From contig CABUUO010000004.1 in NCBI GenBank assembly GCA_902494875.1, positions 52,285-116,284 of the forward strand: a stretch of 64,000 nucleotides of DNA, given 5' to 3'. Source of the stretch: an uncultured Pseudomonadota bacterium (GTDB lineage Bacteria > Pseudomonadota > Alphaproteobacteria > RF32 > CAG-239). Both the position numbers and the translations under genes were made by a program. Shown piece by piece: positions 10,091 to 18,999 of the stretch (positions are counted from its first letter, which is position 1; each line of letters begins with the position of its first letter). The notes below the pieces were generated by a model. That model was not told where the DNA came from, ran no database searches, and worked only from the letters and a program-made list of their open reading frames with translations.

Positions 10091-10880
10091 AATTAATTTG
10101 CCTTTTTTTGAAACCGTGCGCCGCAGTTTTATCTATGTGTTTCTGCATGGGCAGACCGCTTTTAGAATCTGCGCGGCCTGGTCGGTGCTGTTGGTCTTTG
10201 AAATGGCTGTGGGCTTTCCCGTCTTGTGCAGCCTCAATGCCGATACCTGCAGCGGAGGTTTGTTGCAGAACCTTTCGGTTGTTTTGCTTTCTCTGGCCGG
10301 CATTTCTATTATCACTGCCTTTTGTCGACACATTATTCTGCATCAGGAATACCCGGGTTACTGGAATCTGCATTTCGGTCGCCGCGAACTGCGGTATCTG
10401 CTCCGCAGCCTGATTTACGGCCTGATCGTTTTTCTGCCGGTTTTCTTTCTTGGCATTCTGACGGCCGTTGCCGGTTATAACGGCAAAGCCGTTTCGTCTG
10501 GCGTCTCGCTGCTGGTCTTGTGTGTTATGATTTTTGTGGCTGTTTTAAGCGCGCGTTTTTATTTGGTTTTTCCGGCCGCGGCAGTGGACGGCCATCAGGA
10601 AATAACTTTTCGGAAATCATGGGAAATAACCCAAGGCAATGCAAATAAGATATTCTGGGGACAGGTTTTGATGATGCTTCCGGTTTTTGTCGTCTTATTG
10701 CTTTTGTCCGTGACCTATCGCGCCTTGGGCAGCGACAATTATATGCTGAAACTCTGTTTTTCCGCGTTGATGATAGCGGTTTCTTTTGTTGACACGCTGC
10801 TGAAAGCCTCATATTTCTCGCATCTTTATCAATATTTTATGTATTTTTACCGAAGGGATTCAAAATCTGAGAAGGCTTAA
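10080..10880 (+). CDS. Six-helix inner membrane protein, paralog of the upstream gene
   Basis: 266 residues. The ATG at 10080 is chosen over upstream in-frame codons because a GGAGG at about 10069-10073 precedes it, inside the end of the previous gene. About six membrane segments are visible. The block ARFYLVFPAAAVDG followed by SWEITQGNANK parallels the upstream protein. The strong overlap and similar layout suggest the two proteins are made together and may form one complex. No known family recognised. Confidence 0.75.
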   Translation: MENKINLPFFETVRRSFIYVFLHGQTAFRICAAWSVLLVFEMAVGFPVLCSLNADTCSGGLLQNLSVVLLSLAGISIITAFCRHIILHQEYPGYWNLHFGRRELRYLLRSLIYGLIVFLPVFFLGILTAVAGYNGKAVSSGVSLLVLCVMIFVAVLSARFYLVFPAAAVDGHQEITFRKSWEITQGNANKIFWGQVLMMLPVFVVLLLLSVTYRALGSDNYMLKLCFSALMIAVSFVDTLLKASYFSHLYQYFMYFYRRDSKSEKA

Positions 10881-10914
10881 ATGAAAAGCGCCCGGTTGTT
10901 CCGGGCTCTTTTCA
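10881..10914. terminator. Bidirectional terminator between convergent genes
   Basis: ATGAAAAG-C-GCCCGG and its complement flank a 5-base loop (one mismatch in the stem). A/T runs on both outer sides let it serve the dnaE operon (plus) and the DUF2207 gene (minus). Confidence 0.8.
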
Positions 10915-13056
10915 TATTTTTTTGATGAGTTCGTTGATAATGTCGAGTTTGTAATAATTTTTATTGCTGTCATTGGGACGGTAATATTCTTCGGCATCCA
11001 TGGCAAAAATGGCGGCCTGGTTCATGACAAACTCTTTCCCCAGACCGATGTCTGCGGCCTTGCGCACCAGCAGATCGTTATATTCCTTGGCGTCATTGAC
11101 CGAGGCGCTGAGCAGCCCGCCGCGCTGGGCGTAAAGCTTGCTGTATTCCATGATGATGTAAATAATCGCCGGAAAGATCAGTGCCGTTGCCGGATGAACT
11201 ACGGCACACAGCAAAAACCATTCAAAGGCAAGAAAGATTCCGGCCAGTATTTTAACGGCAATTCCCAGCCATTTTTTAGCATATTTTTTTCTGATTAAAA
11301 ATATGTTGAAAGCCATGGCAGCGGTACAGGCCAGCATAAACACGGCGGTATAGGCGGTGTCGATGGCCAGAGCCGCAATGCCGAGTTCGGCAAAAACCAG
11401 CATTCCGACGCTGAACAAAATATAGCCGATGTTAAGTTTCAGGCTGATGAACTTAATCTGCTGGCGAATGCCTTTGGTGATGTTGTCCAGAGCGCGTTTG
11501 ATTTTGAGCATGGAATAGGAGTTGACGTTAAGCACCGCCTCGCTGCCGGTAAACAGGTTGTTTACGGCTTTTTTCTCATATTTTGAAAGCGATTTGACAT
11601 TGTCTGTCTTTTTCACCAGCAGAATATTGCCGTCGTTTTCCTCAATATCAATGATGTTTTTGCGGTATAAGTCGAGCAGAAAAGCCCCGAAGGACTTCCG
11701 GTCGATCAGACCTTTCCTCAGATAGCGCAGGATCGGACCGTCTTTGTGTGTACTCAAAACCTTATAGTTTTTGTTTTTGCGGATATAACGCCAGGAGAAA
11801 AAATAAGACAGCAAAATGGCCGTCAGTCCGAGAACCGAAAAGACAATGTCGCCGAATTCGTTCATGAACAACAGAAAGCGCTTGGTCGGCGTAAGGTTGG
11901 AGATGGATCCTTTGGGAATGGAAACAATAATCTGCATACCCTGACCGATAAACAGCGGATACGGAGAAACAAAACCCAGAACATTGTCTGCTTCTTTGCT
12001 GATGATGACGGCGTTTTCATCCCACAGTCCCGGATATCCGGACACGGCAGTCTGCCCCAGCGGTTTGGTGTTAGGCGGCATAATCAGCGCTGCGCCGGCC
12101 CGGGCAATGACCAGATTCCAGACACTGCCGGTAATGTCCCAGTAAAATTCGTCAAATTCGTTATATCTGAAAATCTGGTTGTCAATCAGATAGTTGAATT
12201 GGTAAGTATAAACGCCGGGGCGCAGGTCGTCGTTTTGGGGCTCAAGGAAGATATAATTTCCTCTTTCAACGGTCTTATAGGGAATCTCCTGACCGTTAAC
12301 GTTGACGCCTAACAGTTGAAAGTCAATTTTCTGACGCTTCCCTTCGCGGGTCAGGACATATTTGGGAAAGGCTCTGGTTACGCCCTTTTTCAGATTCTCG
12401 CCGTTGGCGACAATCACGATGGTGTCGCTGATGTTGGTCAGGCCGTCGGGTGTCAGTTCAATTCGCGAAAACAGATAAGGAATATGTTCCTGTGCCGGAA
12501 TCAGAGTTTTGGTTCCGGCCGGGGGCAGGGTTGCTTCAATAACGTCAATATTGGCTTTTTTCCAAGCCTCGTGCTGAGCTGCCAGCATCCGTCGTTTTTG
12601 TTCTTCAAGGCCGGCCTGTCTTCGGGCGGCGTCTTCGGGCGTATAGAGCTTGGCCGTCGGCTGCGGATCTTTGGGACTGATGAGCTTGTTCATGGCATTG
12701 TCGTAAATTCGCTCAAAGGTAGATTTTTTTGCTTCGTTTTCTTTTTCAATCTGCTCAAGGCTTTTCTGCGCGTTGATGGCGCCGTCGCCGCCGAGGCCGT
12801 CTCCTTTGTCCAAGGTGGTTTTAACTACTTTTTGCAGCCTTTCTTTGAGATATATTTCCATTTCCTCGGAACTCATGCCCTGAAGCTGTTGCCGGGCTTG
12901 GCTGATTTCAGCGCTTTCGGCAATGGGATTCCGGCTGCTTTCAAGCGCGGCGTTGGCATCGGCAACCGAACGGACGGCTGCGGCCGCCTCGAAAGAAAGG
13001 CATCCGGAAAAAAAGAAACAAACGGCAAAAAAAAGTTTTCCCATGAAAAGACTCAT
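10912..13056 (-). CDS. DUF2207 family membrane protein
   Basis: 714 residues from the ATG at 13056; a TTG four codons upstream is less likely. The N-terminus is a signal peptide ending in an Ala-rich stretch; a Cys inside FSGCLSF is a weak lipobox. A charged helical region follows, then an extracytoplasmic beta-rich domain typical of DUF2207 (about 190-400, with the EFYWDITG motif), one membrane segment near 415-435, a cytoplasmic part, several membrane segments (about 545-645) and a C-terminal tail rich in Asn and Tyr. Function unknown. DUF2207 proteins often occur with LemA-type proteins; a LemA gene lies 40 kb away in this window. The gene is divergent from the GlmU-like gene. Confidence 0.75.
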   Translation of the reverse strand: MSLFMGKLFFAVCFFFSGCLSFEAAAAVRSVADANAALESSRNPIAESAEISQARQQLQGMSSEEMEIYLKERLQKVVKTTLDKGDGLGGDGAINAQKSLEQIEKENEAKKSTFERIYDNAMNKLISPKDPQPTAKLYTPEDAARRQAGLEEQKRRMLAAQHEAWKKANIDVIEATLPPAGTKTLIPAQEHIPYLFSRIELTPDGLTNISDTIVIVANGENLKKGVTRAFPKYVLTREGKRQKIDFQLLGVNVNGQEIPYKTVERGNYIFLEPQNDDLRPGVYTYQFNYLIDNQIFRYNEFDEFYWDITGSVWNLVIARAGAALIMPPNTKPLGQTAVSGYPGLWDENAVIISKEADNVLGFVSPYPLFIGQGMQIIVSIPKGSISNLTPTKRFLLFMNEFGDIVFSVLGLTAILLSYFFSWRYIRKNKNYKVLSTHKDGPILRYLRKGLIDRKSFGAFLLDLYRKNIIDIEENDGNILLVKKTDNVKSLSKYEKKAVNNLFTGSEAVLNVNSYSMLKIKRALDNITKGIRQQIKFISLKLNIGYILFSVGMLVFAELGIAALAIDTAYTAVFMLACTAAMAFNIFLIRKKYAKKWLGIAVKILAGIFLAFEWFLLCAVVHPATALIFPAIIYIIMEYSKLYAQRGGLLSASVNDAKEYNDLLVRKAADIGLGKEFVMNQAAIFAMDAEEYYRPNDSNKNYYKLDIINELIKKI

Positions 13057-13134
13057 CACTGTTAACAAAAATTATATATCTGTTAATATAAACTCAGATT
13101 CATTAAGAAAAGATTATGAAAAGGAGATATGTTC

Positions 13135-13869
13135 ATGAATAATAAAGTAGCCGCCGTCATTTTGGGAGCCGGCAAAGGAACCCGTATGAAGTCAGATCTG
13201 CCCAAGGTGATGATGCCGGTCTGCGGCAAGCCGATGATCCGCCATATCATAGACACGCTGGAACAGATTAAGGTTGATGAAATCGTAACTGTTATTGCGC
13301 CGGACGGAGATATTGTCAAAAAGGAAGTGGCGCCGTACAAAACCTGCGTACAGGACAAACAGTTGGGTACCGGACATGCTGTCAAATGCGCGCGCGAAGC
13401 GCTCAAGGGTTTTGACGGCGACGTTCTGGTCATTTTCGGCGATCAGCCTCTTTATACCAAGGCTACCATTGAAAAGATACTGAACAAACGTCGCGAAGGA
13501 TACAGCATCGTCTGTCTCGGCTTTGTTCCTGAAGATGCGGCACGCTATGGCCGCCTGATTATGAAAGACGGAGAATTGCAGCGCATTGTCGAATATAAAG
13601 ACGCAAACGAAGAAGAACGCGCGGTCAAATTCTGCAATTCAGGCATGATGTGTTTCGACGGCGGAAAAATGTTTGACATTTTGGATGAACTTTCCGATGA
13701 AAATGCCGCCGGCGAATATTATCTTACCGATGCGGTAGCCATTGCTCTGAGCCGCGGCCTGAAATGCAGCGCCGTCGAATGTCCCGTCAATGAGGCCGCC
13801 GCAGCCAATACCAGAGAAGAATTGGCAATGCTGGAAGAACTGCTGAAAGAAAGAAACGGAAAAAATTAA
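13135..13869 (+). CDS. GlmU-type UTP-sugar nucleotidyltransferase, N-terminal domain only
   Basis: 244 residues matching only the pyrophosphorylase half of GlmU (N-acetylglucosamine-1-phosphate uridylyltransferase). The acetyltransferase left-handed beta-helix, about 200 further residues in GlmU, is absent. The nucleotide loop LGAGKGTRM, LGTGHAV, the metal-binding GDQPL, the sugar-binding YGRLIM/IVEYKDA and CNSGMM, and the second metal Asn in NTREEL are all present, so it should be active. The ATG at 13135 lies 8 bases after AAGGAG and is preferred to the ATG two codons upstream. It may make UDP-GlcNAc or a related nucleotide sugar. It overlaps the next gene by one base (TAATG). Confidence 0.8.
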   Translation: MNNKVAAVILGAGKGTRMKSDLPKVMMPVCGKPMIRHIIDTLEQIKVDEIVTVIAPDGDIVKKEVAPYKTCVQDKQLGTGHAVKCAREALKGFDGDVLVIFGDQPLYTKATIEKILNKRREGYSIVCLGFVPEDAARYGRLIMKDGELQRIVEYKDANEEERAVKFCNSGMMCFDGGKMFDILDELSDENAAGEYYLTDAVAIALSRGLKCSAVECPVNEAAAANTREELAMLEELLKERNGKN

Positions 13870-14321
13870 TGGCCTTTGTCAGACAATATTGGTTTGGTTT
13901 TCTGAGCTCGCTGATTTTGGCGTGCGGTTTCTTTTTGTTTGTGCTGGTGCTGCTTTCTCCGCGCCAGGATATTCGGAAACGGGGCTTTATCCCCTGCACG
14001 GAAGCCATGGCCGAAGGAATTTTGTCCTGTCCGAAAGACGGATATTACACGTGCTTGTTCGGCCATATCCTGCGAAACAGCTGGTGCGACGCCAAAGTCA
14101 TCGGCCGCGGTGTCAGCCTCTGGGTTGAAGGAAAACAGAAAACGCCGTGGGCCAATTATATTTTTGAACCGGAGTTGCAGGTTGACGAATATCCCGATGA
14201 CGAAATTCTTCAGGAATTCTACGACAATAATCCGGATATGGAATTTGATTTGCATAAGTTAAACAATTTAAGCCGCGAGCTTGATGAAAAACTGAAGAAA
14301 GAGGAAAGTAAAAATGACTGA
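13869..14321 (+). CDS. Small single-pass membrane protein, unknown function
   Basis: 150 residues with one N-terminal membrane helix (about 8-30) followed by a soluble domain with four cysteines and an acidic C-terminus. No family recognised. It overlaps the upstream nucleotidyltransferase by one base and the downstream oligopeptidase by eight, so all three are translationally coupled. The soluble part probably lies in the periplasm, where its cysteines could form disulfides. Confidence 0.75.
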   Translation: MAFVRQYWFGFLSSLILACGFFLFVLVLLSPRQDIRKRGFIPCTEAMAEGILSCPKDGYYTCLFGHILRNSWCDAKVIGRGVSLWVEGKQKTPWANYIFEPELQVDEYPDDEILQEFYDNNPDMEFDLHKLNNLSRELDEKLKKEESKND

Positions 14322-16098
14322 AAATAATCTTCCCGCCTGGGACTTGTCAGATTTGTACAAAGGTATAAACGATCCGAAGATTGAAACCGATCTCAGCCGT
14401 TGTAAGAATATGGCCGAAGACTTTGCCCGTGACTATAAGGGAAAACTGGCCTCTCTGAGCGCGGAAGATTTTGCCGCCGCTTTGAAAACATACGAAGATA
14501 TGTCTGTCATCGGCGATATTCTGGGCGAGTTTGCCTATCTTAATATGTGTACCCAAATGAAAAACGGCGAGGCAATGGCCTTTTATCAGAACATCAGCGA
14601 AAAACTGACCGAATATGCCAAGCCGACGGTTTTCTTCACGCTGGAAATCAACCAACTGCCGGAAGCGATGTTGCAAAGCTGGCTTAAAAACGAAAAGGTA
14701 GCCTTTTATAAGCACTGGCTGGAACGTGTCCGCCGTTTTAAAAAACACGAGTTGAGCGAAGCGGTCGAGGAAGTTTTGCTGGAGAAATCCGTAACTTCGT
14801 CTTCCGCTTGGGTTCGTTTGTATGAAGAACATTCTTCCCGTTTGAAGTATGTCATTGACGGAAAAGAATATAACGATGCCGAAATCTCCAAGCTTTTGCA
14901 GGATCAAGACCCCAAAATCCGCGAGAAGGCGGGCAAAGAGCTGAACCGCGTCGGCAAAGAAAACGCGCCTTTGTTTTCTTTTATCTATAATATGATTATC
15001 AAAGATAAGGCCATAGAAGATGAAAAACGCGGCTATGAACGCCCGGTTTCCGAACGAAATATGCACGAAAACGTCAAAGACGAGGTAGTTGATGCGCTGG
15101 CCGAAACCGTTAAACGCAATTATCAGCATATCAGCCACCGCTTTTATAAGTTAAAGGCAAAATGGCTCGGCGTCGATAAAATGCAGTATTGGGATCGCAA
15201 TGCTCCGCTGCCGTTCTCTTCGGATATGCACTATGACTGGGATGAGGCCGTTAAGCTGGTGCTGAACGCTTACAGGGAGTTTTCCGAAGACTTGTATAAA
15301 ACCGCCCTGCCGTTTTTTGAAAATAATTGGATTGACGTTCCGCCGCGGGACGGAAAACGCAGCGGCGCTTTTGCCGCCGGCACCACCTCAACCAAACACC
15401 CGTATCTGTTTCTGAACTTTGTCGGCAAGCAGAACGATGTTCTGACCCTTGCGCACGAACTCGGGCATGGCTGCCATATGCGTCTGCGTCAGAAAAACGG
15501 CGATTTGAACGAGACTTCGCGCATGACCTCGGAAGAAGTCGCTTCCGTGTTTGGCGAAATGATTACCTTCCAGTCGATGCTGCGTTCGCTGAATGATGAC
15601 AAGGCCCGGCTTTGTCTGATTGCTTCCAAGGTGAACGATATGATCAATACCGCGTTCCGCCAGATTGCTTTTCATTTTTTTGAGAGCAAAGCGCATGACG
15701 AACGCAAAAACGGCGAACTCTCGGAGCAGCGTCTGGCCGATATTTGGGTTGAAGTCCAGAAAGACGTGCTGGGTCCGGCGGTCGTTGTGGACGAAAACTC
15801 GGCCTATATTTGGTCTCAGGTCGGACATTTCTTTTTCCTGCCGTTTTATGTCTACGCTTATTCCTTTGCCGATTGTCTGGTCAATTCCTTATATCAGGTT
15901 TCGCAGGAAAACCGGGTGGAAAACTTTCCGGCTCAGTATCTGGACATGCTTTCCAAAACAGCCATCACCGAATATGACGAGCTGCTGGCGCCGTTTGGGT
16001 TGAATCCGTCGGATGCAGCGTTTTGGAATAAGGGGCTGAGCCTTATTTCCGGCTATATTGACGAGTTGGAGCGTCTGGATAAAAAACTCGGATTATAA
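14314..16098 (+). CDS. pepF: Oligoendopeptidase F (M3 family)
   Basis: A cytoplasmic zinc metallopeptidase that trims short peptides; 594 residues, as in PepF. The zinc site is His381-Glu-Leu-Gly-His385 (AHELGHGCHMR), with a ligand Glu near 408 (TSEEVAS). The N-terminus begins PAWDLSDLYKG, characteristic of the family. The ATG lies inside the end of the previous gene, and a strong terminator follows. Family assignment is firm; peptide preference cannot be read from sequence. Confidence 0.95.
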   Translation: MTENNLPAWDLSDLYKGINDPKIETDLSRCKNMAEDFARDYKGKLASLSAEDFAAALKTYEDMSVIGDILGEFAYLNMCTQMKNGEAMAFYQNISEKLTEYAKPTVFFTLEINQLPEAMLQSWLKNEKVAFYKHWLERVRRFKKHELSEAVEEVLLEKSVTSSSAWVRLYEEHSSRLKYVIDGKEYNDAEISKLLQDQDPKIREKAGKELNRVGKENAPLFSFIYNMIIKDKAIEDEKRGYERPVSERNMHENVKDEVVDALAETVKRNYQHISHRFYKLKAKWLGVDKMQYWDRNAPLPFSSDMHYDWDEAVKLVLNAYREFSEDLYKTALPFFENNWIDVPPRDGKRSGAFAAGTTSTKHPYLFLNFVGKQNDVLTLAHELGHGCHMRLRQKNGDLNETSRMTSEEVASVFGEMITFQSMLRSLNDDKARLCLIASKVNDMINTAFRQIAFHFFESKAHDERKNGELSEQRLADIWVEVQKDVLGPAVVVDENSAYIWSQVGHFFFLPFYVYAYSFADCLVNSLYQVSQENRVENFPAQYLDMLSKTAITEYDELLAPFGLNPSDAAFWNKGLSLISGYIDELERLDKKLGL

Positions 16099-16103
16099 AA
16101 AAG

Positions 16104-16132
16104 AAAGCCCCGGAATTTTCCGGGGCTTTTTT
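16104..16132. terminator. Bidirectional terminator after pepF
   Basis: A GC-rich stem (AAGCCCCGGAA with TTCCGGGGCTT) flanked by A and T runs lies between the convergent pepF and virB8-like genes. Confidence 0.85.
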
Positions 16133-16905
16133 CAGAATACTTTTTGACTGGCTTCTTTGGCGGTTTCCAGATAGTGAGCAGAAGTCTCCGGCGTGCCGAG
16201 ATAACCGAGGGAATAGTTGATCATTAAAAAGCCGAAAGGGTTTTTAGCCAAATCACTGCGGTTGCGGAAAGGGATTCTCCGATAGCCGATTCTCATGATT
16301 GAACGCCAGATGGTCGTATGAGGCGTTGTGCTGCCGTTGACATAGTCGTGGAACAGGAATTGAGCCTGCCACAAGCCGGGCGCCAGAATTTTTACCCATT
16401 CGATCTCCACTTCTCGCCGCAGCCCTTTCATCTGAAACTGCTGAATGTTGTATTTGGCTTCAGTATTTTCAAATTTGGTATATACCTCTTGGGAAGACAT
16501 CCAGTAAAGCGTTTCGTAAGGTCCCCAACGTTTGGTTATTTCATCATAGTCCCTGGGAATTTCGTGCCGCAGCTGAATATATTTGTAAATCATCTGTTCG
16601 GCCACCAGATCGGCGGCGGAAACATAACGTTCCATCGGCTGAATCTGTTCCAGTTGGCTGAAATAGTCGTTAATACGCAAAATTCGCGGGTAAACCGTCC
16701 GCTGAGGCAGCAAAACATAAATGACGCTGGCCAGCATCATGTTAAAACTGATGCTGAGGCAGGAAAGAACCACCAGGATTCTGGACGTCCACAGATAGCG
16801 TCGTTCCGGCATGGCATTGACATGCACGCTTTCCGGATAAAGCCCGAGCTTGTCGGGGCTTTCTTTCTCTCGGTATTTGAATATGGTATTAAATATGTCA
16901 AACAT
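16132..16905 (-). CDS. VirB8-like type IV secretion inner-membrane protein
   Basis: 257 residues: a cytoplasmic N-terminus, one membrane helix (about 43-66) and a periplasmic domain. VirB8 hallmarks are a conserved tyrosine helix region (YIQLRHEIPRDYDEI followed by a Met-Ser-Ser motif) and the C-terminal block NPFGFLMINYSLG, which matches the NPLGF-V-DY signature of the family. VirB8 nucleates the inner-membrane complex of type IV secretion systems. No other vir/trb gene is in the window, so this is either an orphan or one of several scattered copies, as is usual in Rickettsiales-like bacteria. The ATG at 16905 is unambiguous. Confidence 0.65.
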   Translation of the reverse strand: MFDIFNTIFKYREKESPDKLGLYPESVHVNAMPERRYLWTSRILVVLSCLSISFNMMLASVIYVLLPQRTVYPRILRINDYFSQLEQIQPMERYVSAADLVAEQMIYKYIQLRHEIPRDYDEITKRWGPYETLYWMSSQEVYTKFENTEAKYNIQQFQMKGLRREVEIEWVKILAPGLWQAQFLFHDYVNGSTTPHTTIWRSIMRIGYRRIPFRNRSDLAKNPFGFLMINYSLGYLGTPETSAHYLETAKEASQKVF

Positions 16906-17075
16906 AACCAGAACCGTAAATTTTAAGTATGTTGCGCTTTGTTGTATTTCATTTTACCGGCGAACCTTTAATATTTTATATATGAAAGTTGAATAAAAGC
17001 AAATAAATACTGTTAATGTCATTTTTTTTGATATAACTTAGCCAATATGGATTTGTATACAAAGGATTTTAGGCT

Positions 17076-18968
17076 ATGAAAAAGTTGCTGTTGCTGTCAT
17101 TGGTCGGAATGATTCTGCTGGTTGCCTGTACCGAAGTGCGTCAAAACGCGGCGGTGCCGGCACCTGTGTCTTATACCGATTGGGATCGGGCAATTCGCGT
17201 CGACGTGGATATGCAGAATATGTATGCCGCCACACCCCGGAAAATCGAAAAGCCGATCGATATGTATATGGCAATGGCTCTTGCCCTGAAATATAACTAT
17301 ACTCGGCGCGTCGTCGCCTATGAGGAAAACGTGGTCAAGGCCGGCAAGTCCCCGGTCAACAAGCTGCCTGAAGTTTTTGCCGCCGCAGGCTATGTCAATG
17401 ATCCTGGTGCTGCGGATGTCAGTCCTGACTTAAAGCTGGCCTGGAACATTCTGGACGTCAGCACGGTTTACTATCAGACCATGGATGAAAAATATCGCGG
17501 CAATATTGCCTTTGAGCAGAGCCGCAAGGTTATTCATAACGTTTTGCAGGAAACGCGTCTGCTGTACTGGAAGACGCTGACGGCGCAAAAGCTGCTGCCG
17601 ACGGTCAATGAAATGATTGAATATATGACGTTGGAGGTAGACGAAATTAATGCCCGTTCCAAGGAGCTGGCGCAGAATGGCCAAAGCCTTTCCATGGATG
17701 ACATGGTCAAAAAAAGAAAATATATGGAAGCGGTTAAGCGCCTTTCCGGTTTGAAGCGCGAGTTTGAAACCGCCGAAGTGCGTCTGGCAACTTTAATGGG
17801 TATGCATCCCTCGACCGAATATAAGCTGGTCGGTCCTGAATACGGCAATTTCGCTCTGCCAGAAATCAAGACTGATTTGGCCGATATGGAGTGGATTGCG
17901 CTTACCAGCCGTCCGGAACTTCGTATCCGCGATTTGGTTACCACGCCTGACGAACTTAAAATTTATCTGAAAAGCTATCAGCTGCCCGACGAGCAGAAAT
18001 ATAAGAACAATCCGGCTTATTATAACCGCCGGTTGGCCAAAAAAGGACAGGATATTGCCATTCATATTTTTGAAGACCTGAAGACGCCGAACGAAAAAGA
18101 CCTTGAGGCTCTGCGCCGCGAGCGGATGACCAGCCTGGTTATGAGTCAGGTCTATGTCGCCTGGGCGCGCTATCAGTCCGCTTATGAAGATTATCAGATT
18201 AATCAGGAAATTGCCGATGTTTCCGAAAATATTGCCGAAGACACGACCATTGCTTCCGGCAGCAAGGCTGAAAAAAGCCAGTTGGAAGCGGCTCAGGCTA
18301 TTGAAGACGAGGTCCGTGCTTATGCCGCGTATATTGAACTTCAGGATTCGCTCGGTAATTTGTACGCTTCGCTGGGGCTGGACGCCGTTCCTTATTATAT
18401 GCTGAACGAAAAGCCGTCCAAAATTGCGGTTTATCTGCGCAATATTCTCGACAAGTGGCGCCATGGCGAGTTTATTCCCGATAACCGTCCTTATCTGTTA
18501 AATATTCCGGCCAAACGTCCGCCGGTAAATCTGTCATCGCCGAGTCTGCTGCCGGATATCACGCTGGAGACCGGACAGCAGATTAATGTCAAGATTCCCG
18601 ACAGCGTTTTTGATAAGGTTGACTTTACCGGCAAGCTGACGACCAAGGCCGGTCTGCATGACGATTCGCCATTGCCCAAATGGTTGAAATATGATGAGAA
18701 TAACCATCTCTTTACCGGCGTGGCCATGCCTTCGGATTTGGGCGAATATAAAGTCAAGGTCTATGTTTCCGATGAAGAGGGCAATGTGGCTTACCTTACT
18801 TTCAAAATTAAGATTGTCGATGTTTACGTTCCTTCTATGCGGGTTATGGGACTGACCGACGGCCGCAGGGCAACAGTGCTCAAGCGTTGCATAGGTCCTC
18901 AGTGTACGGACGACTACATTGAAGAAAGCGTCATCGGCGAAGAGGTCGTGACCACGCCGAAAAAATAA
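17076..18968 (+). CDS. TolC-type outer-membrane lipoprotein with Ig-like C-terminal domain
   Basis: 630 residues. A lipobox signal peptide (LLVAC, Cys18) is followed by a long alpha-helical TolC/OEP region (about 50-470, with LAWNILDVSTVYYQ and LTSRPELRIRD motifs), then a beta domain (about 490-600) resembling a cadherin-like/putative Ig fold (LPKWLKYDENNHLFTG, YKVKVYVSDEEGN). TolC proteins form the outer-membrane tunnel of efflux and type I secretion systems and are usually 420-500 residues, so the Ig-like tail is an addition. No membrane-fusion or pump gene is adjacent. The gene is divergent from the VirB8-like gene. Confidence 0.7.
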   Translation: MKKLLLLSLVGMILLVACTEVRQNAAVPAPVSYTDWDRAIRVDVDMQNMYAATPRKIEKPIDMYMAMALALKYNYTRRVVAYEENVVKAGKSPVNKLPEVFAAAGYVNDPGAADVSPDLKLAWNILDVSTVYYQTMDEKYRGNIAFEQSRKVIHNVLQETRLLYWKTLTAQKLLPTVNEMIEYMTLEVDEINARSKELAQNGQSLSMDDMVKKRKYMEAVKRLSGLKREFETAEVRLATLMGMHPSTEYKLVGPEYGNFALPEIKTDLADMEWIALTSRPELRIRDLVTTPDELKIYLKSYQLPDEQKYKNNPAYYNRRLAKKGQDIAIHIFEDLKTPNEKDLEALRRERMTSLVMSQVYVAWARYQSAYEDYQINQEIADVSENIAEDTTIASGSKAEKSQLEAAQAIEDEVRAYAAYIELQDSLGNLYASLGLDAVPYYMLNEKPSKIAVYLRNILDKWRHGEFIPDNRPYLLNIPAKRPPVNLSSPSLLPDITLETGQQINVKIPDSVFDKVDFTGKLTTKAGLHDDSPLPKWLKYDENNHLFTGVAMPSDLGEYKVKVYVSDEEGNVAYLTFKIKIVDVYVPSMRVMGLTDGRRATVLKRCIGPQCTDDYIEESVIGEEVVTTPKK

Positions 18969-18972
18969 AACG

Positions 18973-18999
18973 CAGGCCCCGTTCGGGGCCTGTTTCTTT
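18973..18999 (+). terminator. Terminator of the TolC-like gene
   Basis: An 8-bp GC-rich stem (18973-18980 with 18985-18992), loop GTTC, followed by TTTCTTT. Confidence 0.85.

Noticed and set aside
12316..13065. 249-codon plus-strand frame opposite the DUF2207 gene
   Set aside because: Composition is that of a mirror frame; the opposing gene has a signal peptide and family motifs.
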